From: Chryseobacterium culicis
GTDB lineage: Bacteria; Bacteroidota; Bacteroidia; Flavobacteriales; Weeksellaceae
Length of the DNA stretch: 64,000 bases
Reading direction: 5' to 3'
NCBI RefSeq assembly: GCF_900108365.1
Contig: NZ_FNWQ01000007.1
Coordinates: 62,001 to 126,000 of the forward strand
The position numbers and the translations under genes are program-made. Each line of letters begins with the position of its first letter. The stretch's first letter is position 1. Shown piece after piece: positions 16,845 to 24,479 of this stretch. The notes below the pieces were generated by a model. It saw only the letters and a program-made list of their open reading frames with translations. It was not told the origin of the DNA and did not search any database.

Positions 16845-18884
16845 ATGTCAAACAGAAAGATGATTACGGCAGCTTTGCCTTATGCAAACGGGCCGGTTCA
16901 TATAGGACATTTGGCAGGTGTTTATATTCCTGCGGATGTTTACGCAAGATTTCAGAGAAGATTAGGAAAAGATGTAGCGTTTATCTGTGGTTCGGATGAG
17001 CACGGTATTCCTATTACGATAAGAGCTAAAAAAGAAGGAGTAACTCCTCAGGATATCGTTGACAAATATCACGAAATCATTAAAAAATCTTTTTCTGACC
17101 TCGGTATTTCATTTGATGAGTATTCCAGAACAACGTCTAAAAAGCATTATGAAACCAGTCAGGATTTCTTCAAGGTTTTATACGAAAAAGGAAAATTCAC
17201 GGAAGAAATTTCTGAACAGTATTTTGATGAGCAGGCAGGAGAATTTCTTGCTGACCGTTATATTGTAGGAACGTGTCCTAATTGTGGTAACGAAAATGCT
17301 TATGGTGACCAGTGTGAGAAATGTGGCTCTACCCTTTCTCCTTCTGAGCTGATCAACCCGAAATCAATGCTTAGCGGAAATGTTCCTATTCTTAAAGAAA
17401 CAAAAAACTGGTATCTTCCATTAAACGAATACGAAGACTTTTTAAATGAATGGATCATTGAAGGCCACAAGGATGACTGGAAGCCCAACGTGTACGGACA
17501 GGTTAAATCATGGTTGAATGACGGTCTTAAGCCCCGTGCGATGACCAGAGATCTGAACTGGGGGGTTCCCGTTCCTCTTCCCAATGCTGAAGGAAAGGTT
17601 TTATACGTATGGTTTGATGCTCCTATCGGGTATATCTCTTTCACCAAAGAATGGGCAGAGAAAAACGGAAAAGACTGGAAAGACTACTGGCAGAGTCCAG
17701 ACAGTGATCTGGTACATTTTATCGGAAAGGATAATATTGTATTCCACTGTATTATTTTCCCTTCTATGATGAAAGCTCACGGAGATTACATCATGCCGGC
17801 TAATGTTCCTGCTTTTGAATTCCTGAATCTTGAGAATGATAAAATCTCAACCTCAAGAAACTGGGCGGTATGGGCGCATGAATATGTAGAAGACTTCCCC
17901 GGGCAGCAGGATGTGTTAAGATATGCTCTTCTTTCATCGGCTCCTGAAACAAAGGATAATAACTTTACATGGAAGGATTTCCAGACAAAGAATAATTCTG
18001 AATTAGCTAATATTTTTGGTAACTTCATTAATCGTGTTGCAGTATTAATTAACAAAAACTTTGAAGGAAAAGTTCCTGAAGGAGATGTAAATGCACCAGA
18101 ATTAGAAGAAATCAGCAAAAGAGCTGTAGAAATCAGAAACTCTCTTGAAAATTATGAATTCAGAAATGCATTAACAGCATTTATGAATCTTGCAAGATTT
18201 GGAAATCAATACTTGCAGAATGAAGAGCCTTGGAAAACGGTTAAAAATGATATTGAGAAAACCAAAAATACATTATTTATTGGAGCTCAAATTTCAGTTG
18301 CACTAGCAAATTTAGCTGAACCATTCTTACCTTTTACAGCACAAAAATTATATGAAATTTTTAATGTAGAACAAAAAACATGGTCTGAAGTTGAGAATTC
18401 AAAAGTATTAATTGAAGCTGGTCATTTAATAATGGCAAATGCTCCAATTTTATTCTCTCAAATTTCAGATGATGTCATCGAAGCACAAATCCAAAAGCTG
18501 GAGGACACAAAACAAAACAATAAAAAGACAAACCCTAACGCAAACCCTATGAAAGAAGAGATCACATTTGATGACTTTACTAAAATAGACCTTAGAACAG
18601 CTACCATTTTAGAAGCTGAAAAAGTAGAAAAAGCAGACAAATTATTAAAACTTACTGTAGATACAGGAGTAGATGTAAGAACTGTTGTTTCCGGTATTGC
18701 AGAAAGTTTCTCTCCTGAAGAATTAATCGGGAAACAGGTAATGATCCTTCTGAACCTTGCTCCAAGAAAAATCAGAGGAATTGAATCTCAGGGTATGTTA
18801 CTTTTAACAACCAAACCAGACGGAAAATTATCTTTCGTAACACCGGATGACAGCAATGTTGAAAACGGGATTGAGATCGGATAA
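16845..18884 (+). CDS. metG: Methionyl-tRNA synthetase with C-terminal tRNA-binding domain
   Basis: A 679-residue cytosolic enzyme charging tRNA-Met. The class I HIGH motif is at 19-22 (PVHIGHLAG). A zinc knuckle has Cys144, 147, 157 and 160 (CPNCG...CEKC). The KMSKS loop is KISTS (333-337). The anticodon-binding helical domain follows. About residues 575-679 form the EMAP-II/Trbp111-like tRNA-binding OB fold (FTKIDLRTATILEAEKVEKADKL begins it), joined by a Lys/Asn-rich linker (KQNNKKTNPNANP). The long form with a C-terminal dimerisation domain is usual in Bacteroidota. Own promoter at 16817-16824. Confidence 0.97.
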   Translation: MSNRKMITAALPYANGPVHIGHLAGVYIPADVYARFQRRLGKDVAFICGSDEHGIPITIRAKKEGVTPQDIVDKYHEIIKKSFSDLGISFDEYSRTTSKKHYETSQDFFKVLYEKGKFTEEISEQYFDEQAGEFLADRYIVGTCPNCGNENAYGDQCEKCGSTLSPSELINPKSMLSGNVPILKETKNWYLPLNEYEDFLNEWIIEGHKDDWKPNVYGQVKSWLNDGLKPRAMTRDLNWGVPVPLPNAEGKVLYVWFDAPIGYISFTKEWAEKNGKDWKDYWQSPDSDLVHFIGKDNIVFHCIIFPSMMKAHGDYIMPANVPAFEFLNLENDKISTSRNWAVWAHEYVEDFPGQQDVLRYALLSSAPETKDNNFTWKDFQTKNNSELANIFGNFINRVAVLINKNFEGKVPEGDVNAPELEEISKRAVEIRNSLENYEFRNALTAFMNLARFGNQYLQNEEPWKTVKNDIEKTKNTLFIGAQISVALANLAEPFLPFTAQKLYEIFNVEQKTWSEVENSKVLIEAGHLIMANAPILFSQISDDVIEAQIQKLEDTKQNNKKTNPNANPMKEEITFDDFTKIDLRTATILEAEKVEKADKLLKLTVDTGVDVRTVVSGIAESFSPEELIGKQVMILLNLAPRKIRGIESQGMLLLTTKPDGKLSFVTPDDSNVENGIEIG

Positions 18885-18900
18885 AATGCCCTATTTAATT

Positions 18901-19264
18901 ATGAAAAAAATAGGATTTTCATTATTTGTTTTTGGGGGTAACTCTATTAAATGCACAAAAAAGAGATTATCTTTTGCTCAATAATGATAAAAACGGTGTT
19001 AAGTGGAGTTATTCATTTGATAAAAAAACAGATGATGGATTTTATTCCTGGGTCAAAGCTGACTATACAGAACAACAGGATCCGATGGTGGAATCTAATG
19101 AATATTTCATACAATTCAGATGCTCCGATAAAACAATGTCAGACCAAATTGTTCAAATCAACTATCGAGATCAGGAACATCAAATGGATAAAACTAAAAT
19201 GCCATTCAGATCAATTTCAGAAAACAGCATTTTTTATTCATTACTGAAAAAACATTGTAAATAA
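18901..19264 (+). pseudogene. Small secreted protein with a frameshift in its signal peptide
   Basis: An ATG at 18901 starts MKKIGFSLFVFG, a clear signal-peptide start, but the frame then stops within 28 codons. Removing one G from the five-G run at 18934-18938 restores a continuous protein: MKKIGFSLFVFGVTLLNAQ followed by KRDYLLLNNDKNGVKWSYS through FYSLLKKHCK. The intact product would be about 120 residues, secreted, with Cys near the middle and at the end. Its layout (W-rich strands, C-terminal SISENSIFYSLLKKHC) loosely recalls surface-adhesin-E-like proteins, a weak guess. Either a sequencing error, a recent mutation or slippage in a G tract. A terminator follows the stop directly. Confidence 0.7.
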
Positions 19265-19296
19265 AAAAAGACCGTCATAATGACGGTCTTTTTTAC
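19263..19296. terminator. Bidirectional terminator
   Basis: Stem GACCGTCA (19270-19277), loop TAA, TGACGGTC (19281-19288), flanked by A7 and T6. It overlaps the stop codon of the frameshifted gene. Confidence 0.85.
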
Positions 19297-19326
19297 TGTC
19301 TGAATATAGTTGTATTTCATTATACA

Positions 19327-19334
19327 TATATTTG
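19327..19334 (+). promoter_or_regulatory. Flavobacterial -7 box directly before a GTG start
   Basis: TATATTTG ends 4 nt before the GTG at 19339. With the usual distance from box to transcription start, the mRNA would begin at or beside the start codon, which suggests a leaderless message. Confidence 0.5.
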
Positions 19335-19338
19335 TAAT

Positions 19339-20010
19339 GTGATAAGAATTAACAGAAGTATTTTAAGAAAGCTCTCCACGCGTGAATTGGAGGCCTATCT
19401 AAAAGAAGGCAACCGGTTTGTTCCAGAGGCTGTTCAGATGGCTTTTGAAATTCTGGAAGAAAGAGGGCGTGTTTTCAGTGAGCAGGAAAAAACGGCCATT
19501 CAACAATTCATTCAGTATAAAAAAGAACAGGAGGAAGCAAAACGTGCAGAAGAGGTTGAAGTGTGGAAAGATTATATTACAGAAGATCCTGAGGCTATTC
19601 AACTTTATTCACGGATGACTATTTTTGTCAGCAGTATTTTGTTCAGCACAATTCCCGGAGCTATTTTACTCTCTCTTAATTTAATCAAACTCAAAAAATA
19701 CTTCTCTGCTATTCTTACAATGGCATTTGGTATGTTGTTTTTTATATTTCAAAAATACGTTTTGCTATCCCATTTTGATTTCGGTACAACTTCCAGATAC
19801 AGTCCAGAAATTGGAGTTATTTCAGTTGGAGCTTTGGGCTTGCTTGTCATCAGCGTTTTAGCCACTCCCAAAAAACTTCCTTACCGTGCAGAATCTTATA
19901 TTCTTCCTGTAGTTTTATGTGCCGGAACCGCTGTTCTGATGTATTTTTATTTTCAGGAATGGTTTTCTTTCTATCCGTTGGCAAGAGCCATTCATCTATT
20001 CAGACAATAA
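19339..20010 (+). CDS. Small four-helix membrane protein of unknown function
   Basis: A 223-residue protein starting at a GTG; the only nearby ATG is followed at once by TGA. The N-terminal 70 residues are soluble and charged: KLSTRELEAYLKEGNRFVPEAVQMAFEILEERGR is a short helical motif seen at the start of many flavobacterial membrane proteins, then an E/K/Q-rich helix (QYKKEQEEAKRAEEVEVWKDY). Four hydrophobic segments follow (about 93-115, 122-142, 155-175, 185-205). Function not recognised. The gene has its own promoter and a terminator upstream, so it is probably monocistronic. Confidence 0.7.
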   Translation: MIRINRSILRKLSTRELEAYLKEGNRFVPEAVQMAFEILEERGRVFSEQEKTAIQQFIQYKKEQEEAKRAEEVEVWKDYITEDPEAIQLYSRMTIFVSSILFSTIPGAILLSLNLIKLKKYFSAILTMAFGMLFFIFQKYVLLSHFDFGTTSRYSPEIGVISVGALGLLVISVLATPKKLPYRAESYILPVVLCAGTAVLMYFYFQEWFSFYPLARAIHLFRQ

Positions 20011-20215
20011 TAAGGAGCTGATTCCCGCTATCCACTTTTACTCCTCGCTCCCGGCTGCCACCCTGAGCGTAGTCGAAGGGCCTCTTCTTTGCTGTGGGGT
20101 AACCGTTACTATCGGGGCTGGAAATAGTACAAAAAAAGTCATCCCGGTTTACAGGATGACGATATATTGATTCCTAAGATTGCTTCGCTTTCAGCTCGCA
20201 ATGACTTGTTGCAAA
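20011..20215. repeat. Composite of dispersed palindromic repeats
   Basis: The 205-bp spacer between convergent genes is packed with repeat-like blocks. ATTCCCGCTATCC (20024-20036) and ACTATCGGGGCTGGAAATAG (20108-20127) look like the ends of one imperfect palindrome. CCCTGAGCGTAGTCGAAGGG (20061-20080) is a 20-nt motif common in bacterial intergenic DNA. A GTCATCC hairpin lies at 20138-20160. ATTGC...GCAAT with CTCGCAATGAC lies at 20179-20205. From memory these match repeat types scattered through Bacteroidota genomes. Not coding. Confidence 0.6.
20131..20160 (-). terminator. Terminator of the methyltransferase gene
   Basis: Stem GTCATCC (20138-20144) with GGATGAC (20154-20160), followed on the minus strand by seven T. 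It lies about 55 nt after the methyltransferase stop. Confidence 0.7.
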
Positions 20216-20920
20216 TCATTTCTTAGTCAGTTTTGCCAGGTAAGAATCCTCATCTTTTAAAACTTTCTCTATTTTGAAACCATTATTTGTGGCAGCATTT
20301 TTTAACGTATTAAAGTCAAGGTACAGCCAGGTAATGGGCTCTTCAGATTCTCCTTTATAATGAACTACATATCCTAACTCTCCATAATAACCTCCGGCAG
20401 GAATATAGACTCCGCCATCTTTATCACGGTCAAACATGTAAAGAATATCTGTACTGTCAATCAGAACCTGTCCTTTATCATTGAGTAAAGTATGCAGTTT
20501 CTGAAGGTAAGTATCAATTTTTGCTAGCCTTTCAAAGACGCCGGTTCCGTTCATCAGCAATAAAATCGTATCAAATTTCTCCCCGGAAAAATGAAGCATA
20601 TTTTCACAAACTGCTTTTTTTACTCCCCTGAGCTTACAAACTTCAACAGATTTTGGGGAAATGTCCAATGCAGTCACATCAAGATTTTTTTCATTCTGAA
20701 GATATAAGGAATGAGACCCCGCACCTGCTCCGATATCCAGAACTTTTCCGCCGGATAGCTGCAGTGCTTTCTGCTCAATATCATTCATTTCTTCAAAATC
20801 TCTGAATAAATAATCCACCGGGAGCTCATCCAGCTCAGAAATTGACGTTTCAGTCTGCAGATCTTCAGGATTGTCATTGTGGTAATAATCCCAGATCGCT
20901 CTGCCCATTAAATCTTTCAT
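20216..20920 (-). CDS. Class I SAM-dependent methyltransferase
   Basis: A 234-residue cytosolic methyltransferase. SAM-binding motif I is KVLDIGAGAGSHSLYL. An acidic residue follows at VTALDISPKSVEVCKLRG, then FDTILLLMNGTGVF (motif IV region). The C-terminal half has YVVHYKGESEEPITWLYLDFNTL. Substrate unknown. The frame can begin at 20956, but a -7 promoter box (20925-20932) lies inside that extension, so the ATG at 20918-20920 (MKDLMGRAIWDYYH) is preferred. It is monocistronic and convergent with the membrane-protein gene. Confidence 0.85.
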   Translation of the reverse strand: MKDLMGRAIWDYYHNDNPEDLQTETSISELDELPVDYLFRDFEEMNDIEQKALQLSGGKVLDIGAGAGSHSLYLQNEKNLDVTALDISPKSVEVCKLRGVKKAVCENMLHFSGEKFDTILLLMNGTGVFERLAKIDTYLQKLHTLLNDKGQVLIDSTDILYMFDRDKDGGVYIPAGGYYGELGYVVHYKGESEEPITWLYLDFNTLKNAATNNGFKIEKVLKDEDSYLAKLTKK

Positions 20921-20924
20921 AGGG

Positions 20925-20932
20925 CAAAGATA
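20925..20932 (-). promoter_or_regulatory. Flavobacterial -7 box for the methyltransferase
   Basis: TATCTTTG on the minus strand, 4 nt before the ATG at 20920. It decides the start choice and implies a very short or absent leader. Confidence 0.6.
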
Positions 20933-20989
20933 CGGGTTCGGGGTGATAGTTCCCATTTTATTTTGTTGCAGGTACGGGATGCTGGTTGT

Positions 20990-21054
20990 TTTTATTCGTA
21001 ATTATCCCACAACGTTAAACTCTCTCAAATCCTCAAACTCAAAATCCCTTCCGC
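20990..21054. repeat. Dispersed repeat copy (ACGTTAAACTCT family)
   Basis: Contains CACAACGTTAAACTCTCTC, then AATCCTCAAACTCAAAATCC. It shares these words and their order with the repeats at 38328-38480, 53571-53790 and 55232-55385. A partial copy ending at the stop of the siderophore-interacting protein gene. Confidence 0.55.
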
Positions 21055-21867
21055 CTACTCCATCGAGTCCTTCTCCTTATGCCTGTCTGCCTGAGATTCA
21101 TTCTCCGCAACTCCTGCTTTCCAGTAAGAATAGGCATATAATTCCTGGGAGGTCCAGTTTTTTTCTTTTCTCAGATACGTACGGATTTCTTTCACACTTG
21201 AAAACTCACAGGCTACGTAGCCAAATTTTGCAGTTTCAGGAATATCTAAACTTTTTACGGCATCTGAAATTTTACTGCCTCTATGAGGCTGTTCATTGTG
21301 CAGCCATTTGAAATCAATCTTAGCTTTGGTTTCAAGCCGCTGTTCATCTTCTTTTCCGTGAACTTCAATAATACATGTTCCGTTTGCTGTTTCAGGAAGT
21401 GTTTCCAAAATAGCACTGATCACCGGGATGGCTGTAGCATCTCCTGCGAGAAGGTACCAGTCTGCAGCGGGATAAAGCTCTTTTGCTTCCAGACGCATCA
21501 TTACGCCCAGCTTTGAACCTGCCTCAGCCTCTCTTGCCCATCTGGAAGCAGGACCGCCGTCTCCGTGATCCGCAAAATCAATGATCAGTTCATTTTTTTC
21601 CAGATCAATTCCTCTGTGGGTATACGTTCTGATGGCCGGAGCTACTTCTTTTGGAGGATGTACCCATTGCTGATTTTCATCGAGTGTCGGGAAATGAATT
21701 TCATTCAGCCCAACCGGTGGAACAGCAATTTTATTATTGTCTCCCACGGTAGTGTTTTTGAATATCTGAACTTCAGGTGAATATAAATAGACTCTGATAA
21801 AATGGTCAGTAATATATTCTTTTCTGGTTACTTCGGCAACAATCTGCCCTGTTGAAACTTTAGCCAT
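21055..21867 (-). CDS. Siderophore-interacting protein (FAD/NAD(P)H ferric-siderophore reductase)
   Basis: A 270-residue cytosolic flavoprotein that reduces imported ferric siderophores to release iron. RTYTHR (80-85) binds FAD. ADHGDGGPASRWA is the family signature of the ViuB/SIP group. YLLAGDATAIPVISAIL starts the NAD(P)H-binding half. The C-terminus has YAYSYWKAG. The longest frame starts at a TTG (21906) within an inverted repeat; the ATG at 21865-21867 (MAKVSTGQIV) fits the family N-terminus. It lies 104 nt downstream of the TonB-dependent receptor on the same strand, forming an iron-uptake pair. Confidence 0.92.
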   Translation of the reverse strand: MAKVSTGQIVAEVTRKEYITDHFIRVYLYSPEVQIFKNTTVGDNNKIAVPPVGLNEIHFPTLDENQQWVHPPKEVAPAIRTYTHRGIDLEKNELIIDFADHGDGGPASRWAREAEAGSKLGVMMRLEAKELYPAADWYLLAGDATAIPVISAILETLPETANGTCIIEVHGKEDEQRLETKAKIDFKWLHNEQPHRGSKISDAVKSLDIPETAKFGYVACEFSSVKEIRTYLRKEKNWTSQELYAYSYWKAGVAENESQADRHKEKDSME

Positions 21868-21887
21868 AACTGATTCTTTACAAGTTA

Positions 21888-21922
21888 AAATCCGGTTTCC
21901 GATCAATTCAGAAACCGGATTT
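21888..21922 (-). terminator. Strong intercistronic hairpin between receptor and SIP genes
   Basis: Perfect 12-bp stem AAATCCGGTTTC (21888-21899) with GAAACCGGATTT (21911-21922), followed on the minus strand by a short T run. A terminator or partial attenuator that would lower SIP expression relative to the receptor. Confidence 0.65.
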
Positions 21923-21971
21923 GAAATACCATATATTTTCAGATCAAGGTATTTTTACCTTCATCTTATTT

Positions 21972-24182
21972 TTAAAATTCAAAAGTGTAAGAAAGGTTGA
22001 ATGTTCTTCCTCTTCCTTTATAATTAAATAATTCCGGAAGTCCGTATGTAGAATACAGAACCTGCGAACGCTTGCTCCATATCGTCTGATAATCCGTATT
22101 AAATAGATTCTGAATTCCCAGATTGAATTTCCCCCAGTGGAATCGGTATCCTATCATCAGATCTGAGGTATTGTACCCCTCCACCACATTATTAAGCTCG
22201 TCTTTCTGTTTGAAATTCTGCAAAGACTGGAATCTGAAAGACCAGCTTTGAATATTATATCCAATATACGTTACCAATTTTGAAGGGGAAGCATTGTAAA
22301 TTTCCTGCTTCTGCCATTCTCCTTTGTTATCTACTTCAGATTTGATCAGAAGTCCGCTCGCCCCGAAATAAACACCATTGTTTAAAGAATAAGAAACCTC
22401 AGCTTCAATTCCCATATTTCTTAATTTCAGATCATTCACAAGAATCTGAAAGGTCTTTTTATCTACGGCAACAGTTTTGTCAGAATTACTCAGGAACCCG
22501 GCAATCTGAGCTCTTAAGCCACCTCTGTTGACACGGTAACCCACTTCAAGCTGGTTGGTTTTGATGGCCTGCAGCGGCTGTTCTTTTACATTGATACTTG
22601 AGACTACATCCCAGTTTGTTCCCACCAATTTGTACTGCCCTATTCCATAAAATTTAGCAGGATCGGCCAGGCTTGCCCCCTGGGAAAATGTTCCCCATAC
22701 CTGATGCTGCTCATTGAATTTGTACAGTAATCCGGCATTAGCCAATGTTACATTGTAAGAACTTTCACCGCCGGGAATTGCAGATGCTGAGCTTCCATAG
22801 CCCATAGCTACCTGTGTTTGCTGTTCTGAACCTACAAAATCATCCATTTTTACGTTGATATGCTGGTAACGGATTCCTGCATTCAATTGTAACCTGGGAA
22901 GAATATTGTATTTGGCCTGAACATATCCTGCATAACTTTGGGAATGATTGGTAGGATACCTTCCCAGACTGTATTTTGTTTCGTTGACTAAACCTCCGCT
23001 GGACATGGTCTTTGCGATATCATAAACAGATTGGGTTCCCTCAAATTTTTCAAAATCAAAATCCGCTCCGTACGTAACATTCAGTCCCCGCCATGATTTT
23101 GATAGTAAGGCCTTAATTCCTGAATAATAAGTATCCTGCTGTGAAGAAGACATGTAAGGTATTTTCCCGGTCTGTAAAGTGACATTCCCCGGAAATGGAT
23201 AGAACCCTAATTTTTCAGCACGCGTTGCCAACTGTACATACAGATCCTGTCCGCCTAAAATCCCGTTTGCGTTGTAAGCTACTGTAGCCATGTAACGCTC
23301 TGTTCCTACATTTTTATCTGATGAGAAACCATCTCTCATTTCCAGTAGTGAAGCATTTTTTGTAGTGAATGCACTCAGATTTTGCCCCAGATATAAACTC
23401 CGGTCTCCATTAAATTTGGAATTGTAATACTGAAGGGAAGCCGTTATTTTATGTTTATTATTGAACTGATATCCTCCTGTAGCAAGGATATCAATTGATT
23501 GATTATACTGAAGGTCAGTTTGTGTAATATCTGTAAACAGCTGTTTCTGATCTGCTCCATACACCCCGCCGTTCTGCTGATAAGCTACTCCCAATCTTCC
23601 GAAGAACTTGTCTCCTTTAGCTGCAATAGATTGGGCTGCCCGGAAATCATGGTCGTCTTTCCCCATAAATCCGGTACGTACCCCCAATTCTGTTTCGCCG
23701 CTGATTCCTTTTTTGGAGGGTGTTTTTGTAATAATATTGATAATTCCGCCTGTGGCATTGCCCCCATAAATAGAGCTTGCTCCTGAAAGCACTTCTATCC
23801 TCTCAATATTAAAAGGATCAATAGCATCCAGCTGACGGCTTATGGAACGAATACTGTTCAGAGAAACCCCGTCTATCATTACCAATGCAGAACGCCCTCT
23901 CATGTTCTGTCCGTAATTGGTTCTTCCCTGCGGGCCGATGTCCATAGACGGGATCAGAATCGACAGCATTTCCTTGATAGGTACGCCGCTTTTAGCCTGT
24001 TCCTGAATTTTTTCTTTTTGTACTACCCAAACGGTTCCGGGTACTTCAGAGATTTTGGTGGGTTTTCTGGAAGCTACAATTACCACATCTTCAATACCTT
24101 TAGAGGCTGCAGTGTCTTTAACGGCCTGAGAAAATAACATCCCGGAAGCTAAAAGACCTATGAATGCATACTGCTTTTTCAT
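21972..24182 (-). CDS. TonB-dependent siderophore-type receptor
   Basis: A 736-residue outer-membrane receptor. Signal peptide MKKQYAFIGLLASGMLFSQA. TonB-box-like region EDVVIVASRKPTKISEVPG. Plug domain with RTNYGQNMRGRSALVMIDGVSLN and IERIEVLSGASSIYGGNATGGIINIITK. The rest is a 22-strand barrel with terminal ...RTFNLSYTFEF ending in Phe. It resembles ferric-siderophore receptors (FepA/aerobactin-type plug). The linked siderophore-interacting protein supports iron import. No siderophore biosynthesis genes are nearby, so it may use foreign siderophores. A 19-bp inverted repeat overlaps its promoter (24219-24237), a candidate iron-regulator site. Confidence 0.92.
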   Translation of the reverse strand: MKKQYAFIGLLASGMLFSQAVKDTAASKGIEDVVIVASRKPTKISEVPGTVWVVQKEKIQEQAKSGVPIKEMLSILIPSMDIGPQGRTNYGQNMRGRSALVMIDGVSLNSIRSISRQLDAIDPFNIERIEVLSGASSIYGGNATGGIINIITKTPSKKGISGETELGVRTGFMGKDDHDFRAAQSIAAKGDKFFGRLGVAYQQNGGVYGADQKQLFTDITQTDLQYNQSIDILATGGYQFNNKHKITASLQYYNSKFNGDRSLYLGQNLSAFTTKNASLLEMRDGFSSDKNVGTERYMATVAYNANGILGGQDLYVQLATRAEKLGFYPFPGNVTLQTGKIPYMSSSQQDTYYSGIKALLSKSWRGLNVTYGADFDFEKFEGTQSVYDIAKTMSSGGLVNETKYSLGRYPTNHSQSYAGYVQAKYNILPRLQLNAGIRYQHINVKMDDFVGSEQQTQVAMGYGSSASAIPGGESSYNVTLANAGLLYKFNEQHQVWGTFSQGASLADPAKFYGIGQYKLVGTNWDVVSSINVKEQPLQAIKTNQLEVGYRVNRGGLRAQIAGFLSNSDKTVAVDKKTFQILVNDLKLRNMGIEAEVSYSLNNGVYFGASGLLIKSEVDNKGEWQKQEIYNASPSKLVTYIGYNIQSWSFRFQSLQNFKQKDELNNVVEGYNTSDLMIGYRFHWGKFNLGIQNLFNTDYQTIWSKRSQVLYSTYGLPELFNYKGRGRTFNLSYTFEF

Positions 24183-24210
24183 TCTTTCTATTCAACGTTT
24201 TATAATGCGG

Positions 24211-24237
24211 CAAAGATAATTCTTATTTAGAAAGAAT
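24211..24237 (-). promoter_or_regulatory. Receptor promoter with overlapping 19-bp inverted repeat
   Basis: Minus-strand -7 box TATCTTTG (24211-24218), 29 nt before the ATG. Immediately upstream is the 19-bp inverted repeat ATTCTTTCTAAATAAGAAT (24219-24237), 9-1-9 with 7 of 9 pairs matching. Its size and placement in the promoter spacer fit a Fur-type operator. Confidence 0.55.
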
Positions 24238-24420
24238 AAAAATAACTTTGTATGAGATTTTCCTTTTTTATAAAATGAGAGCCGGAAGCAGGGAGTTTGA
24301 AGTTGTTGATCATGTATAATCAATATACATATTTTTGAGATAAAGGTTTGTACTAAAACAAATAGCTATAAACCGCCTTTTATCACTCCCCTCCTCCAGC
24401 ATCCAGCTTTTTCCATTTAA

Positions 24421-24460
24421 AAGCGTAAAATCCCAGCCCAATGAAGGACCAGGATTTTAC
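24421..24460 (-). terminator. Terminator of the efflux operon
   Basis: Stem GTAAAATCC (24425-24433) with GGATTTTAC (24452-24460), then GCTTTTAAAT on the minus strand. The T run is short, so efficiency is uncertain. Confidence 0.55.
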
Positions 24461-24479
24461 TGGTAAAAACAAGGTATTT

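Larger units (their letters stand above)
24183..24479. other. Intergenic region upstream of the siderophore receptor
   Basis: 297 bp. It contains the receptor promoter and operator candidate (24211-24237), a second inverted repeat ATGTATA-ATCAA-TATACAT (24312-24330) and the efflux-operon terminator (24421-24460). No reading frame was seen. Confidence 0.55.
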
